NCBI RefSeq assembly: GCF_024806495.1
Contig: NZ_JANUFF010000001.1
Location: 372,001 to 436,000 of the forward strand
Length of the DNA stretch: 64,000 bases
DNA from: Chryseobacterium sp. JUb7
GTDB lineage: Bacteria; Bacteroidota; Bacteroidia; Flavobacteriales; Weeksellaceae
Reading direction: 5' to 3'
Below, one piece after another: positions 1-8,974 of this stretch (within the stretch, counting starts at the first letter, position 1; every line of letters begins with the position of its first letter). Under the pieces are notes generated by a model, which worked only from the letters and a program-made list of their open reading frames with translations, searched no databases and was not told the DNA's origin. The position numbers and the translations under genes were made by a program.

Positions 1-1
1 C

Positions 2-1858
2 CTGGATGAAGCGATGGAGGTTTTAATTCCTTATAAAATTAAAAAAACGAAGGTTACAGCCAAAGAACATAAAAAGATTGATATTATTTCCGTTTTTCCG
101 GATGAAGTCGAAATTCTGCCATGGGCAGGACATCTTGGACATAAGCTGGCAGATAAAGTAGTCCCGATTATTTTAGATTCAACATCTACTATTGTTTTTA
201 CAAATACCCGAAGTCAGAGTGAAATGTGGTACCAGCTGTTGCTGGATGCCTATCCTGATTTTGCGGGACAAATTGCTATTCATCACAGTTCGATTGATGC
301 ACATTTAAGAATATGGATTGAAGAAAACTTGAGCAATGGAAAATTAAAAGCCGTAGTCTCTACATCATCTTTGGACTTAGGAATCGATTTTAAACCTGTT
401 GATACCGTGATACAAATCGGTTCAGCAAAAGGTGTTGCGAGGTTTTTGCAAAGGGCAGGACGAAGTGGCCACTCTCCTTTTGAAACTTCCAAAATTTATT
501 GCGTTCCCACTCACTCTTTGGAACTTATTGAAGTGGCTGCACTGAAGGAAGCCGTTAAACAAAATGTAATAGAACCACGGGAACCACAGGTGTTATGTTT
601 CGATGTATTGGTCCAGTTTTTAATGACTCTGGCGATTGGAGATGGATTTTATCCTCAGGAAACGTATGAAAGAATTAAACAAGTTTATACATTTCAGGAA
701 ATTACGGATGAAGAATGGAAAAATATCCTTGATTTTCTGACCATCGGCGGAAGTGTTTTGAAAAGTTATGAAGAATACCATAAAGTGGTAGTGATGGAAG
801 ACGGTCTGTTTAAAGTAACTTCAAGAAAAATCGCCATGCTTCACAGAATGAATATGGGAGCTATCGTAAGCGATGCAATGTTGAAAGTAAAGTTTATTTC
901 CGGAGGATACATCGGAATGGTTGAGGAATATTTTATTTCAAAATTAAAGAAAGAAGAAAAATTTATCCTGGCGGGCCGTGTACTTGAGGTAGCAATGGTA
1001 AAGGATATGACAGTGTACGTCCGTTTGTCTAAAGGAAAAGCTTTGGCTCCGAGTTATTTAGGCGGCAGATTACCTTTAAGCTCAAATTTGGGACATTTTT
1101 TAAGAGAAAAATTATCCGGAGCCCTGAATCCCAAAGCTTCTGAAAAAGAACTTAAATTTTTACATCCTTTACTGATTAATCAGGAAGAACGCTCTCATAT
1201 TCCAAAAGAAGATGAGTTTTTGGTGGAATTAATTAAAAACAGGGAAGGCTATCATTTATTTATGTACCCTTTTGAAGGACGTCTCGTGCATGAAGTAATG
1301 GCCGCTTTGATTGCCTATCGGATTTCAAAACTCGCTCCTATTTCTTTTTCAATGGCAATGAATGATTATGGTTTTGAGCTATTCAGTGATAAAGAAATTC
1401 CGTTACATGAGGATAATCTGCATCAGATTTTGACCCGTGAAAACCTGATGACCGATGTTATTTCAAGTATCAATTCAGCAGAAATGGCTCGGAGAAAATT
1501 CAGGGATATTGCTGTAATTTCAGGGATGGTGATTCAAAATTTCCCGGGACAACAGCGTTCCAACAAAGCTTTACAAAGCTCAGCAGGATTGATTTTTAAA
1601 GTACTGGAAGATCATGATCCCAATCATTTTCTTGTGAGACAGGCTTATACGGAGGTTTTCAATATGCAGTTACAGGAGCAGCGACTTGTGGAAGCTTTTA
1701 AAAGAATTGAAAAATCAAAAATCATTCTGAAACATTCCAATACGTTTACACCTCTAAGTTTCCCGATAAAAGTAGACAGCCTACGTCAGACTTTAACGAG
1801 TGAGGATTTGGATGCACGAATCAGAAAACTTGTAGAGCAAGCCAGAAAAGAGAAATAA
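2..1858 (+). CDS. Ligase-associated DNA damage response DEXH helicase (Lhr-type), 3' part
   Basis: C-terminal part (about 618 residues) of an Lhr-type superfamily 2 helicase; the frame is open to the left window edge, so the first RecA domain with Walker A and DEXH lies outside. Visible are the second RecA domain, with FTNTRSQSE near the start, STSSLDLGID and the motif VI stretch QRAGRSGH, followed by the long winged-helix and DEAD/H-associated C-terminal region typical of Lhr proteins. Family members act as 3'-5' helicases in DNA repair. The next gene encodes a PdeM-type metallophosphoesterase; this pair belongs to the bacterial gene set that also contains an ATP-dependent ligase and an exonuclease, which would be expected upstream. 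The stop codon lies inside an (AAT)8 repeat. Confidence 0.9.
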   Translation: MDEAMEVLIPYKIKKTKVTAKEHKKIDIISVFPDEVEILPWAGHLGHKLADKVVPIILDSTSTIVFTNTRSQSEMWYQLLLDAYPDFAGQIAIHHSSIDAHLRIWIEENLSNGKLKAVVSTSSLDLGIDFKPVDTVIQIGSAKGVARFLQRAGRSGHSPFETSKIYCVPTHSLELIEVAALKEAVKQNVIEPREPQVLCFDVLVQFLMTLAIGDGFYPQETYERIKQVYTFQEITDEEWKNILDFLTIGGSVLKSYEEYHKVVVMEDGLFKVTSRKIAMLHRMNMGAIVSDAMLKVKFISGGYIGMVEEYFISKLKKEEKFILAGRVLEVAMVKDMTVYVRLSKGKALAPSYLGGRLPLSSNLGHFLREKLSGALNPKASEKELKFLHPLLINQEERSHIPKEDEFLVELIKNREGYHLFMYPFEGRLVHEVMAALIAYRISKLAPISFSMAMNDYGFELFSDKEIPLHEDNLHQILTRENLMTDVISSINSAEMARRKFRDIAVISGMVIQNFPGQQRSNKALQSSAGLIFKVLEDHDPNHFLVRQAYTEVFNMQLQEQRLVEAFKRIEKSKIILKHSNTFTPLSFPIKVDSLRQTLTSEDLDARIRKLVEQARKEK

Positions 1859-1877
1859 TAATAATAATAATAATAAT
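1854..1877. repeat. (AAT)8 trinucleotide repeat
   Basis: Eight uninterrupted AAT units that begin in the last codons of the helicase gene, contain its TAA stop and end 47 bp before the pdeM start. Such runs are prone to slippage. Loss or gain of units would keep the helicase frame but change the spacing to pdeM. Confidence 0.9.
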
Positions 1878-1924
1878 ATGATTACTTTCTGAATAACAGA
1901 AATTGTTAAATTGTACATTTAAAC

Positions 1925-2569
1925 ATGAAAATAGTAACAAAAAATATACCTATTCAAAACGAAATTTTCACCATAACCAATCAGCGTGCGGCATTCTGGG
2001 AAAAAGAAAAAGCATTAATACTATCCGATTTACATATTGGGAAAACAGCTCATTTCAGAAAAAATGGCATTGCACTCGCCAATGAGATTATGAAAAATGA
2101 TCTGAACCGATTATCCATTCTGATAACATATTTTAATCCAGAAAAATTGATAGTTGTAGGTGATTTGTTACATGCAGGAGACAATTCTGATGTAGATGAA
2201 TTTTGTAACTGGAGAAACCGCTATCCCGATTTGCAGTTTTATCTCATAGAAGGAAATCATGATAAAATTTCTCAGGCAGTGGAGGCTAAATTATGCTTAA
2301 GTTCTAAATCTAAGCACATAGAAATCAATGAGTTTTATTTCATTCATGATTTTGATAAAAAGATAGAGAATTTTCAAATTACAGGACACATACATCCGGG
2401 CATTACCCTACATTCTGCTATAAAAAATATTAGGCTGCCCTGTTATGTATTAACGTCAAACCAGCTTTTGCTTCCTGCTTTCAGTGAATTTACAGGTCTG
2501 GATACCAAGAATATTCCTAAAGGAGGTCAGTTTTTTGTCTTTACAGACACTGAAATTTATGAAATTTAA
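1925..2569 (+). CDS. pdeM: Ligase-associated DNA damage response endonuclease PdeM
   Basis: Calcineurin-like metallophosphoesterase of 214 residues. The metal-binding motifs appear in order: SDLHIGK (about residue 38), GDLLHAG (about 79), EGNHD (about 109) and GHIHPG (about 155), which together bind two metal ions. The length and motifs match PdeM proteins, which act with the Lhr-type helicase encoded 66 bp upstream and with an ATP-dependent DNA ligase in repair. The ATG at 1925 gives the family's normal N-terminus. The gene shares an orientation with the helicase and is probably cotranscribed. It ends 1 bp before the convergent dipeptidase gene, with no room for a separate terminator. Confidence 0.85.
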   Translation: MKIVTKNIPIQNEIFTITNQRAAFWEKEKALILSDLHIGKTAHFRKNGIALANEIMKNDLNRLSILITYFNPEKLIVVGDLLHAGDNSDVDEFCNWRNRYPDLQFYLIEGNHDKISQAVEAKLCLSSKSKHIEINEFYFIHDFDKKIENFQITGHIHPGITLHSAIKNIRLPCYVLTSNQLLLPAFSEFTGLDTKNIPKGGQFFVFTDTEIYEI

Positions 2570-2570
2570 A

Positions 2571-3737
2571 TTATTTAGTAGCGTTACCAAAAACCCTGCA
2601 GTAATTTCCACCTCCGATCTTCCCTATTTCATCTTCTGTAAAACCGGTTTTCAGCAAAGCATCGACGACGGCAAAATAAAAGCCTTCATTTTGGTTTTTC
2701 CATGCAAGATTAGTACGTTCACCTACTCTTTCTTCTTTTTTTCCTGTGAAATTTTCATTTTGTTTTGGTTGCTGCTCATTCGGAGATCTGTATGCGGGAG
2801 TCAATTTTGTGTCTGTCCCGATACACACATGATCAATGCCTGTAATATCTGCCAAAGCTCTTACATTTTGCGCATATTCCAAAGGCGTTTCTGCCAAATG
2901 CGTCCAGACTCCAATAACTCCGCCTGTTTCTGCAACAATCTTTGCCTGCTCTTTACTGATGAGCCTTGGTTTCATCATTTTAGCCATCATTTCATTTTTT
3001 CCAAGTTGGGAATCTAGCCCGGTATGAGAAATTAAAACAGGTTTTACAGTCTTTTTAATGGCCATATTAATGGTTTCATTATTAGCATGGGCAAGATCTA
3101 TAAGGATACCCAAAGCATTACATTCTTTAATAATGTCAGCACCAAAAGAAGTAAGACCTCCAAATTGAGGAGAATTGGTATAAACATCACCTAGCGGAAC
3201 AGAAGCGTTGTTATCATGAAGTAGCCCAAGCTGGCGCAATCCCCTTTCATATGCAATTTGCAGGCGATCCAATTTGCCTTCCAGAAAATGTCCGCCTTCT
3301 ACAGATTGAATAACTGTAGGAATCTTTTTTTGATGATAAGATTGTAAATCAGATAAATTCAGCGAACGTTGAATATCATTATCCTTCAGAATTCTATCCA
3401 TTTCATCCAAACCTGTAGTAAACCTGCTGTATGCATCTCCTTCATTCTTTAGCTTTTGATAGTCAACGGCAAAAGTCATACTTATAGCTGACAATCCGGA
3501 TTTCTTAATTTCTCCTTTCAGATCTACTTTAGAGCCAGGCGATTCTTTAAAATTCAGAGCAACATCAATATGATTATGAGTATCAATCCCAATAGTATTG
3601 GCTACGATTTTTGCCACGCGCGGATCAATTTCAGAAACGGTCCAGGATAACAGAGGATTAAGCATCATTACGGTTCCTGCTCCGCCAAGTGTCGTTAAAA
3701 ATTTTCTACGCGACCATTGTTGTGACTGATTTTTCAT
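2571..3737 (-). CDS. Membrane-dipeptidase-type (M19) amidohydrolase, Tat-exported
   Basis: Zinc peptidase of the renal/membrane dipeptidase family (M19), 388 residues. The N-terminus carries a twin-arginine signal (SRRKFLTTLGGAG, about residues 9-21), so export as a folded protein is likely. GIDTHNHID near residue 50 supplies the HxH metal site, SVEGGHF carries the conserved glutamate, and DLAHAN and ISHTG supply later metal ligands. Family members hydrolyse dipeptides, including those with D-residues. The substrate cannot be told from the sequence. The gene stands alone, convergent with pdeM. Confidence 0.85.
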   Translation of the reverse strand: MKNQSQQWSRRKFLTTLGGAGTVMMLNPLLSWTVSEIDPRVAKIVANTIGIDTHNHIDVALNFKESPGSKVDLKGEIKKSGLSAISMTFAVDYQKLKNEGDAYSRFTTGLDEMDRILKDNDIQRSLNLSDLQSYHQKKIPTVIQSVEGGHFLEGKLDRLQIAYERGLRQLGLLHDNNASVPLGDVYTNSPQFGGLTSFGADIIKECNALGILIDLAHANNETINMAIKKTVKPVLISHTGLDSQLGKNEMMAKMMKPRLISKEQAKIVAETGGVIGVWTHLAETPLEYAQNVRALADITGIDHVCIGTDTKLTPAYRSPNEQQPKQNENFTGKKEERVGERTNLAWKNQNEGFYFAVVDALLKTGFTEDEIGKIGGGNYCRVFGNATK

Positions 3738-3909
3738 GAGTTTACTGGTTTTCTAAAATATCGAAAGTTAATCGATTACATTCTTTGATAGGCATTGATC
3801 ACAAATGTTAAATCAGTTTTGAAATAATTTTGATATTATCGGTTTTAACGATGGTTTATATCGAAAAAAAACGTTTTACAGATTTAGAAATAATCAAGAA
3901 ATTTGCGGT

Positions 3910-4641
3910 ATGAAGATCATCCCATTAAAAGAAGGCAATTTTTCAACGGATAAAGTAAAAGACTTTACCCTTCTGACAGATGAAAACAAAGATACAGTTA
4001 AAGGTATCAAAATGTCTGTTCAGCCCTTTCTGATCATTACAGAGAACGATTATATCCTGTTGGATGCCGGAATAGGATGGAAAAATGAAAAAGGTCAGGT
4101 CGTACTGCTGGAAATTTTAAAAGAAAACAATATTCTTCCGGGACAGATTACAAAACTCCTGCTTTCTCATCTTCATAAAGATCATATTGAAACGTCTATA
4201 ACAAGAACTGAAACCGGTTTTGAGCCTACTTTCCCGAACGCGGAAATATACATTCAGAGGAGAGAGCTCGATTTTGCCCTGGAAAATAAAGGAAATCATT
4301 CTTTTGATTTTGATACCCTGGAAAAGCTGATTCAGCTGCCTAATATTACTTGGATGGAAGATGATCAGGGGAAAATAAGTGACGAAATTTCCTACGAAGT
4401 GGTAGGTGGACATACGCCTTATATGCAGATTTTCCGGATTTCCGAAAATGATGAAACCGTTTTCTATGGTGCAGATGACCTTCCTCAGGCTTCTTATTTG
4501 AAGTATCATTTGGCCTATAAAAGCGATTTTGATGGCAGAAAAGCAATGGAACTGAGATTAAAATGGCAACAAGAAGCTATAGGTAACCATTGGAAAGTGC
4601 TGTTGTATCATGATCTTGACAATGCAGTGTTGGAACTATAA
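3910..4641 (+). CDS. MBL-fold metallo-hydrolase
   Basis: Metallo-beta-lactamase-fold hydrolase of 243 residues without a signal peptide. SHLHKDHIE near residue 85 is the HxHxDH dinuclear zinc motif; GGHTPY (about 170), FYGADDLP (about 187) and the terminal YHD provide the remaining ligands. The fold covers lactonases, phosphodiesterases and thiol hydrolases, and nothing here separates them; resemblance to quorum-quenching lactonases is only general. It is a single gene closed by the hairpin shared with the convergent HTH gene. Confidence 0.8.
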   Translation: MKIIPLKEGNFSTDKVKDFTLLTDENKDTVKGIKMSVQPFLIITENDYILLDAGIGWKNEKGQVVLLEILKENNILPGQITKLLLSHLHKDHIETSITRTETGFEPTFPNAEIYIQRRELDFALENKGNHSFDFDTLEKLIQLPNITWMEDDQGKISDEISYEVVGGHTPYMQIFRISENDETVFYGADDLPQASYLKYHLAYKSDFDGRKAMELRLKWQQEAIGNHWKVLLYHDLDNAVLEL

Positions 4642-4646
4642 AAAAA

Positions 4647-4674
4647 AAATGGTTTAAATATCATTAAACCATTT
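4647..4674. terminator. Bidirectional hairpin terminator
   Basis: An 11-bp perfect stem (AAATGGTTTAA with its complement, 6-nt loop) preceded by a run of A, which serves the MBL gene on the plus strand and the HTH gene on the minus strand. It overlaps the last codons and stop of the HTH gene. Confidence 0.65.
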
Positions 4675-4995
4675 ATAAATATCTGTTTCAGAAGGAATAT
4701 TTAGTTTTTTCCGCAATCTGTTTTTTCTGTTTTGTATCGCCTTGGGAGTTACAAAAGTATATGTTGCAATCTCTTTTGTGGTAAGGTTCAATTTCAAATA
4801 AATACAGAAAATAAGTTCCGAATTTTTAAGATTAGGCTGTATTGCTGAAATTTTTTCAAAAAAATCAGGATAAACCAATCTGAATTTATTTAAAAGACGA
4901 GGGGAATTTTGTTTAGCTAATGCTAATATTTCATCTTGTACAATAATTTTTTCGTTTAAATCTTCTAAATTGAATTTAGGTTTTTCGTTTTTCAT
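4654..4995 (-). CDS. Small LuxR-like helix-turn-helix protein
   Basis: 113 residues. The C-terminal half (about residues 55-113) is a LuxR/GerE-like HTH: LTTKEIATYTFVTPKAIQNR followed by a basic recognition helix and KKL. In Flavobacteriia this module normally ends long membrane-anchored TPR regulators. Here the TPR part is absent and only about 50 residues precede the HTH. It could be a genuine short regulator or the surviving 3' end of a longer gene; no sensor-like coding remnant was seen in the 660-bp AT-rich stretch upstream. Target unknown. Confidence 0.65.
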   Translation of the reverse strand: MKNEKPKFNLEDLNEKIIVQDEILALAKQNSPRLLNKFRLVYPDFFEKISAIQPNLKNSELIFCIYLKLNLTTKEIATYTFVTPKAIQNRKNRLRKKLNIPSETDIYKWFNDI

Positions 4996-5655
4996 AATAT
5001 TTTTCTCATCTCTACTAACTTCTGTTACAGTTCTTTTTTCGCACAGAATAAATCTATTGGGTCTCTAAACCTCATTTTTTGAAATCTATAAAAATGTACT
5101 TTTTCGCCATTGAGGTTACATTATTTTTGTCGGTCTACAGCATCTTTATTTTTAGTTTTATTCATCAATAATCAGTAATGTATTTTACAATTTTCTTCGT
5201 GTAGTTAAAATTATTCTAATAAAATGTATTACGAAATTTTAATATAGACAAAGAAATAAAAAATGATTAAAATTTTACTCAATTAAAATACCACATACAT
5301 ACCACGTGAAGATGATAAATAAACCTTCTCTTCTATTTTGTAGCTAGGAATTTCAAATGTATGGGAAACTTTGTTTTTTTTTTATGATTACAATCAATAA
5401 CGGGTATTAAATATGTGTATTTGTGGTATCGATGTGGTACCATTTTCTATAATAATTATAGAAAATTATTATTTCTTTACTATTCAAAATTTATATACAT
5501 TTATTGAAAATAAAACACGTTTTTATTATAAAAATAGTAAATTTAACAAAATAACCACATGTTTAGTTGAATAAACTATAAAATAACTAAATAATAAAAA
5601 TTTATAAATGATTAAGAAAGATTTATGTTAAAATTTTAATCAATTAAGAATTAAT
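4996..5655. other. 660-bp AT-rich intergenic region
   Basis: No credible gene. Very AT-rich DNA that contains paired GTGGTA repeats in opposite orientation (listed separately) and several short AT palindromes. It may contain the promoters of the HTH gene on its left and the PPC-domain gene on its right. Confidence 0.6.
5289..5439. repeat. Inverted pair of double GTGGTA motifs
   Basis: TACCACATACATACCAC at 5289-5305 is matched in inverse orientation by GTGGTATCGATGTGGTA at 5423-5439 (15 of 17 positions). Each arm holds two GTGGTA units 11 bp apart, about one helical turn, which suggests a dimeric DNA-binding protein acting at two sites. Confidence 0.5.
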
Positions 5656-6114
5656 ATGAATCTACAGTTTTTTAAGGGCAGTTTTTGGTCTGCTCAGAAA
5701 ATAGAAAGCACTTATATTGTGAGTGTTAATGAGGGAATGAGCATCATTGACGGTCTTTCAGATTTTCTCAAAACTCAAAAAATTAAAAACGGAAAAATTT
5801 CGGGAATAGGATTTATGAATGACGTCAGCATCCGATATTTTGATCCGATATCCCAAAAATATGTTGATCAGGTACTGAATGGTTTGGTAGAGTTATCTGA
5901 AATTTCCGGAAATATTTCAGAGATGAACGGAAAGCCAATGTTGTATCTCCGGATCAATTTACATATTGACGGATATACAACATTGACAGGTCAGCTTTTA
6001 GAAGCAAAAGTTTGTGGAAAAGCCGAGTTTTTTATGCACGCCCTGGACAGCCAGATGGTTAATTTTAAAAATAAAATTTTAAATTTAAACCTAAACAACT
6101 GGAGCTGCAGCTAA
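5656..6114 (+). CDS. PPC/DUF296 domain protein
   Basis: 152 residues forming one PPC (plants and prokaryotes conserved, DUF296) domain over about residues 25-140. The hallmark is GKISGIGFMNDVSIRYFDP, the G-x-G-x-F-x5-R-x-F pattern, followed by LSGxxS- and GQLLEAxVxG-like strands. In plants the domain sits beside AT-hook DNA-binding motifs; bacterial single-domain members form trimers, and their function is largely unknown. No AT hook is visible here. The 3' end overlaps that of convergent bioA by 24 bp, so the two transcripts are antisense at their ends. Confidence 0.8.
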   Translation: MNLQFFKGSFWSAQKIESTYIVSVNEGMSIIDGLSDFLKTQKIKNGKISGIGFMNDVSIRYFDPISQKYVDQVLNGLVELSEISGNISEMNGKPMLYLRINLHIDGYTTLTGQLLEAKVCGKAEFFMHALDSQMVNFKNKILNLNLNNWSCS

Positions 6115-7377
6115 TTTTTCTACGACTTCTATAATATTTTGATAAATAAAATCCAATTCTCCGGAGGTAATGCAATATGGCGGAACAAGGTACATTACAT
6201 TGCCCAGAGGACGGATAATAATTCCTCTGTCTAAAAATTCTTTATAGAATACTTTTCCTATCGTATTAAAATAGGAAGTTTCATGGCTGGTTTTAACTTC
6301 CCATGCAATAATAGTCCCGGTTTGCCGAACATTTTCAATGTTTTCGTGCTTTTTGAGCACTTCTGAAAATTGAGCGTGCTGTTCGGTAATTCTCCGGATA
6401 TTTTTTTGTGTTTCTTTTTCCAACAGCAGCTCCATACTCGCTAAAGCTGCAGTACATGAAAGAGGATTTGCAGTGAAAGAGTGTCCATGGAAAAGTGTTT
6501 TAGACTGGTCATCAGATAAAAAAGCATTGTAAATCTCATTAGTACACGTGGTAATTCCCATAGGCAAAGTACCACCCGTAAGACCTTTCGAAAAACACAT
6601 GATATCAGGTTTTTCTGAAAGATGGTTGGCTGCAAAAAGCTCTCCTGTCCTTCCAAATCCGGTAAAAACTTCATCCTGAATCATTAAAATCCCCGACTCT
6701 CTGCATGCTTTCATCAGCCGATCAAGATCTTCTGCTTTGTACATCAGCATTCCTGCAGCTCCCTGAATTAACGGTTCAAAAATAAAACAGGCTACTTCAT
6801 CTGCTATATTTTTGATTTCGGACTGTAAATTTTCTAAATTTTCTGAAGTTGGCGTATCAATAAAAATAACTTCAAAAAGCATTTCACCAAAAGGTTGCGT
6901 CCAGGTTCCTCTTCCGCTTACTGCCATCGCTCCGAAAGTATCCCCATGATAAGCATTTTTAAAAGCAAGAATTTTCGTTTTCTTTTTCCCTTGATTCTGG
7001 GTATACTGAATGCTCATTTTTAAGGCTACTTCAACAGCAGTCGATCCGTTATCGGAGTAGAAAACTTTTTTCTGACGGTCGGGTAATATCTGCAGCAGCT
7101 TTTCAGAAAGCAAGGTCGCCGGCTTATGGGTAAAACCTGCAAAAATTACCTGTTCCAAAGTATTCAGCTGTTCAAATATCTTTTGGGCGATATAAGGATT
7201 TGCATGGCCATGTAACGTCACCCACCATGAAGAAACAGCATCAATATATTGTTTTCCCTGTTCATCAAAAAGATAAACGCCTTTTCCTTTTACAATCGGA
7301 ATAATATCGTCTGCGGTTTTCATCTGAGTATAGGGATGCCAGTTGACTTCCCTGTCTCTTTCTTTTAAACTGAGCAT
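6091..7377 (-). CDS. bioA: Adenosylmethionine-8-amino-7-oxononanoate aminotransferase
   Basis: Class III PLP-dependent aminotransferase, 428 residues. It converts 8-amino-7-oxononanoate (KAPA) to 7,8-diaminopelargonate with S-adenosylmethionine as amino donor. Visible are WHPYTQM at the N-terminus (a BioA signature), [12 protein letters not shown] with the PLP-ring aspartate, and FSKGLTGG with the Schiff-base lysine. It is the last gene of the biotin operon and overlaps the 3' end of bioB by 13 bp, which suggests translational coupling. Confidence 0.95.
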   Translation of the reverse strand: MLSLKERDREVNWHPYTQMKTADDIIPIVKGKGVYLFDEQGKQYIDAVSSWWVTLHGHANPYIAQKIFEQLNTLEQVIFAGFTHKPATLLSEKLLQILPDRQKKVFYSDNGSTAVEVALKMSIQYTQNQGKKKTKILAFKNAYHGDTFGAMAVSGRGTWTQPFGEMLFEVIFIDTPTSENLENLQSEIKNIADEVACFIFEPLIQGAAGMLMYKAEDLDRLMKACRESGILMIQDEVFTGFGRTGELFAANHLSEKPDIMCFSKGLTGGTLPMGITTCTNEIYNAFLSDDQSKTLFHGHSFTANPLSCTAALASMELLLEKETQKNIRRITEQHAQFSEVLKKHENIENVRQTGTIIAWEVKTSHETSYFNTIGKVFYKEFLDRGIIIRPLGNVMYLVPPYCITSGELDFIYQNIIEVVEKLAAAPVV

Positions 7378-8360
7378 GATTCCTTCTTATTTTCTTTGAC
7401 CATTGGTTTTAATCCTAAAGTATTCAGCAGCTGCATATCCTCTGACACTCCTGGATTTGGCGTAACCAAAAGTGTTTCTCTCTCCCCCGTAAAAATTGAA
7501 TTTGCACCTGCCATAAAGCACCATCCCTGTTCAAACTCTGTCATTTCTACTCTTCCTGCACTTAGTCTTACCATGGAAGAAGGCATTACAATTCTAGCCG
7601 TAGCAATCATTCTTACCATTTCCCAGGTATCTACTTTCGGGTTATTTTCCAAAGGTGTTCCTGCCACTCTTGCCAGTGCATTAATAGGAACAGATTCCGG
7701 ATGTTTAGGCATGGTTGCCAATGTTAAAAGCATTGAAATCCGGTCTTTATGTGTTTCTCCAAGTCCGATAATTCCGCCTGAACAAACGGTAATTCCTGCT
7801 TTTCTTACATGATTGATAGTGTTTACTCTGTTATCAAAAGTACGGGTAGAAATAATTTCGTCATAATATTGTTCTGAAGTATCAAGATTGTGGTTATAAG
7901 CGTACAATCCGGCCTCCTGAAGTCGAATTGCCTGTTCTTCTGTCAGCATTCCAAGGGTACAGCATACTTCCAGACCCAACTCATTAACTCCTTTTACCAT
8001 ATCGATCACGCGATCAAAATCACGGTTGTTACGCACTTCACGCCACGCTGCAGCCATACAGAAACGCGACGAGCCGTTATCCTTTGCTTTTTGAGCATGT
8101 TCAATGACTTTTTCTGTTGGCAACAATGCCTGAACTTTAATATTGGTATGATATCGGGCTGCCTGCCCGCAATAAGAACAGTCTTCAGGACATCCTCCTG
8201 TTTTTATTGATAATAAAGTAGACATCTGAATTTCTTCAGGATTATGCCATTCACGGTGAACGGTTGCCGCTTTATAGACCAGTTCCAGCAAAGGAGAATG
8301 GTAAATATCTTCTATTTCCTGTTTGGTCCAGTCATTTCTCAATTTTGTTTTTTTATCCAT
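7365..8360 (-). CDS. bioB: Biotin synthase
   Basis: Radical-SAM enzyme of 331 residues that inserts sulfur into dethiobiotin. The [4Fe-4S] cysteines are C57, C61 and C64 in [13 protein letters not shown], and YNHNLDTS and the late RLSAGRVEM stretch are also characteristic. The arginine of the latter belongs to the second ([2Fe-2S]) cluster site. The gene lies in the middle of the biotin operon, 3 bp after bioD and overlapping bioA. Confidence 0.97.
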   Translation of the reverse strand: MDKKTKLRNDWTKQEIEDIYHSPLLELVYKAATVHREWHNPEEIQMSTLLSIKTGGCPEDCSYCGQAARYHTNIKVQALLPTEKVIEHAQKAKDNGSSRFCMAAAWREVRNNRDFDRVIDMVKGVNELGLEVCCTLGMLTEEQAIRLQEAGLYAYNHNLDTSEQYYDEIISTRTFDNRVNTINHVRKAGITVCSGGIIGLGETHKDRISMLLTLATMPKHPESVPINALARVAGTPLENNPKVDTWEMVRMIATARIVMPSSMVRLSAGRVEMTEFEQGWCFMAGANSIFTGERETLLVTPNPGVSEDMQLLNTLGLKPMVKENKKESCSV

Positions 8361-8363
8361 TAT

Positions 8364-8972
8364 CTAATTTTTGTTAATTGTTTTTGATATCATTTCTATA
8401 TTTTCCTGATCCAGTTTTTTAAGATCCGGAATTTTAATAATTTCAGTATCTGATGTTAAAAAATTACAAATGACACGTTCTGTATCTTTTGGAAAATCCC
8501 CATTAAGAATCAGATATTTCAGATTTATCTTTTTTTGATGTAAAGCCATCACTGACAATAAAGTGTGATTAATACACCCTAAATAATTTCTTACTACCAG
8601 TGCAACGGGAATGTTTAATTTTTCTATAAGATCTATAATAAATTCCTGATCAGAAAGTGGAACCATCAACCCTCCGGCACCCTCTACGATAAGATTTTTT
8701 GTCGTTTGAGGTAATTTAAAATCGTTGACGGATATATTCACATTTTCCTGCAATGCCGACTGATGCGGCGAAGCAGCCAATTGTAGCCGATATATTTCAG
8801 GATGACAGAATACATCTCCCCCAACCCATTCTTTGATTTTCATCGTATCGGAATAATGAAGGTCACCTGACTGAATCGGTTTCCAGTAATCGGCATTAAA
8901 ATATTTCGTTAAAATGGCCGAACAGACTGTTTTACCAACTTCTGTCCCAATACCTGTTACAAATAATTTCAT
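8364..8972 (-). CDS. bioD: Dethiobiotin synthetase
   Basis: ATP-dependent carboxylase of 202 residues that closes the ureido ring of dethiobiotin. The P-loop GIGTEVGKT sits at about residues 7-15; KPIQSGD and VEGAGGLMVP are the other conserved substrate and Mg-binding segments. Its start is 2 bp beyond the end of bioF, so the two are almost certainly cotranscribed. Confidence 0.95.
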   Translation of the reverse strand: MKLFVTGIGTEVGKTVCSAILTKYFNADYWKPIQSGDLHYSDTMKIKEWVGGDVFCHPEIYRLQLAASPHQSALQENVNISVNDFKLPQTTKNLIVEGAGGLMVPLSDQEFIIDLIEKLNIPVALVVRNYLGCINHTLLSVMALHQKKINLKYLILNGDFPKDTERVICNFLTSDTEIIKIPDLKKLDQENIEMISKTINKN

Positions 8973-8974
8973 AT

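Noticed and set aside
2484..3017. 177-codon open frame opposite the dipeptidase gene
   Set aside because: Antisense to a well-supported gene; composition (Phe, Cys, Ser-rich) is that of a complementary-strand shadow.
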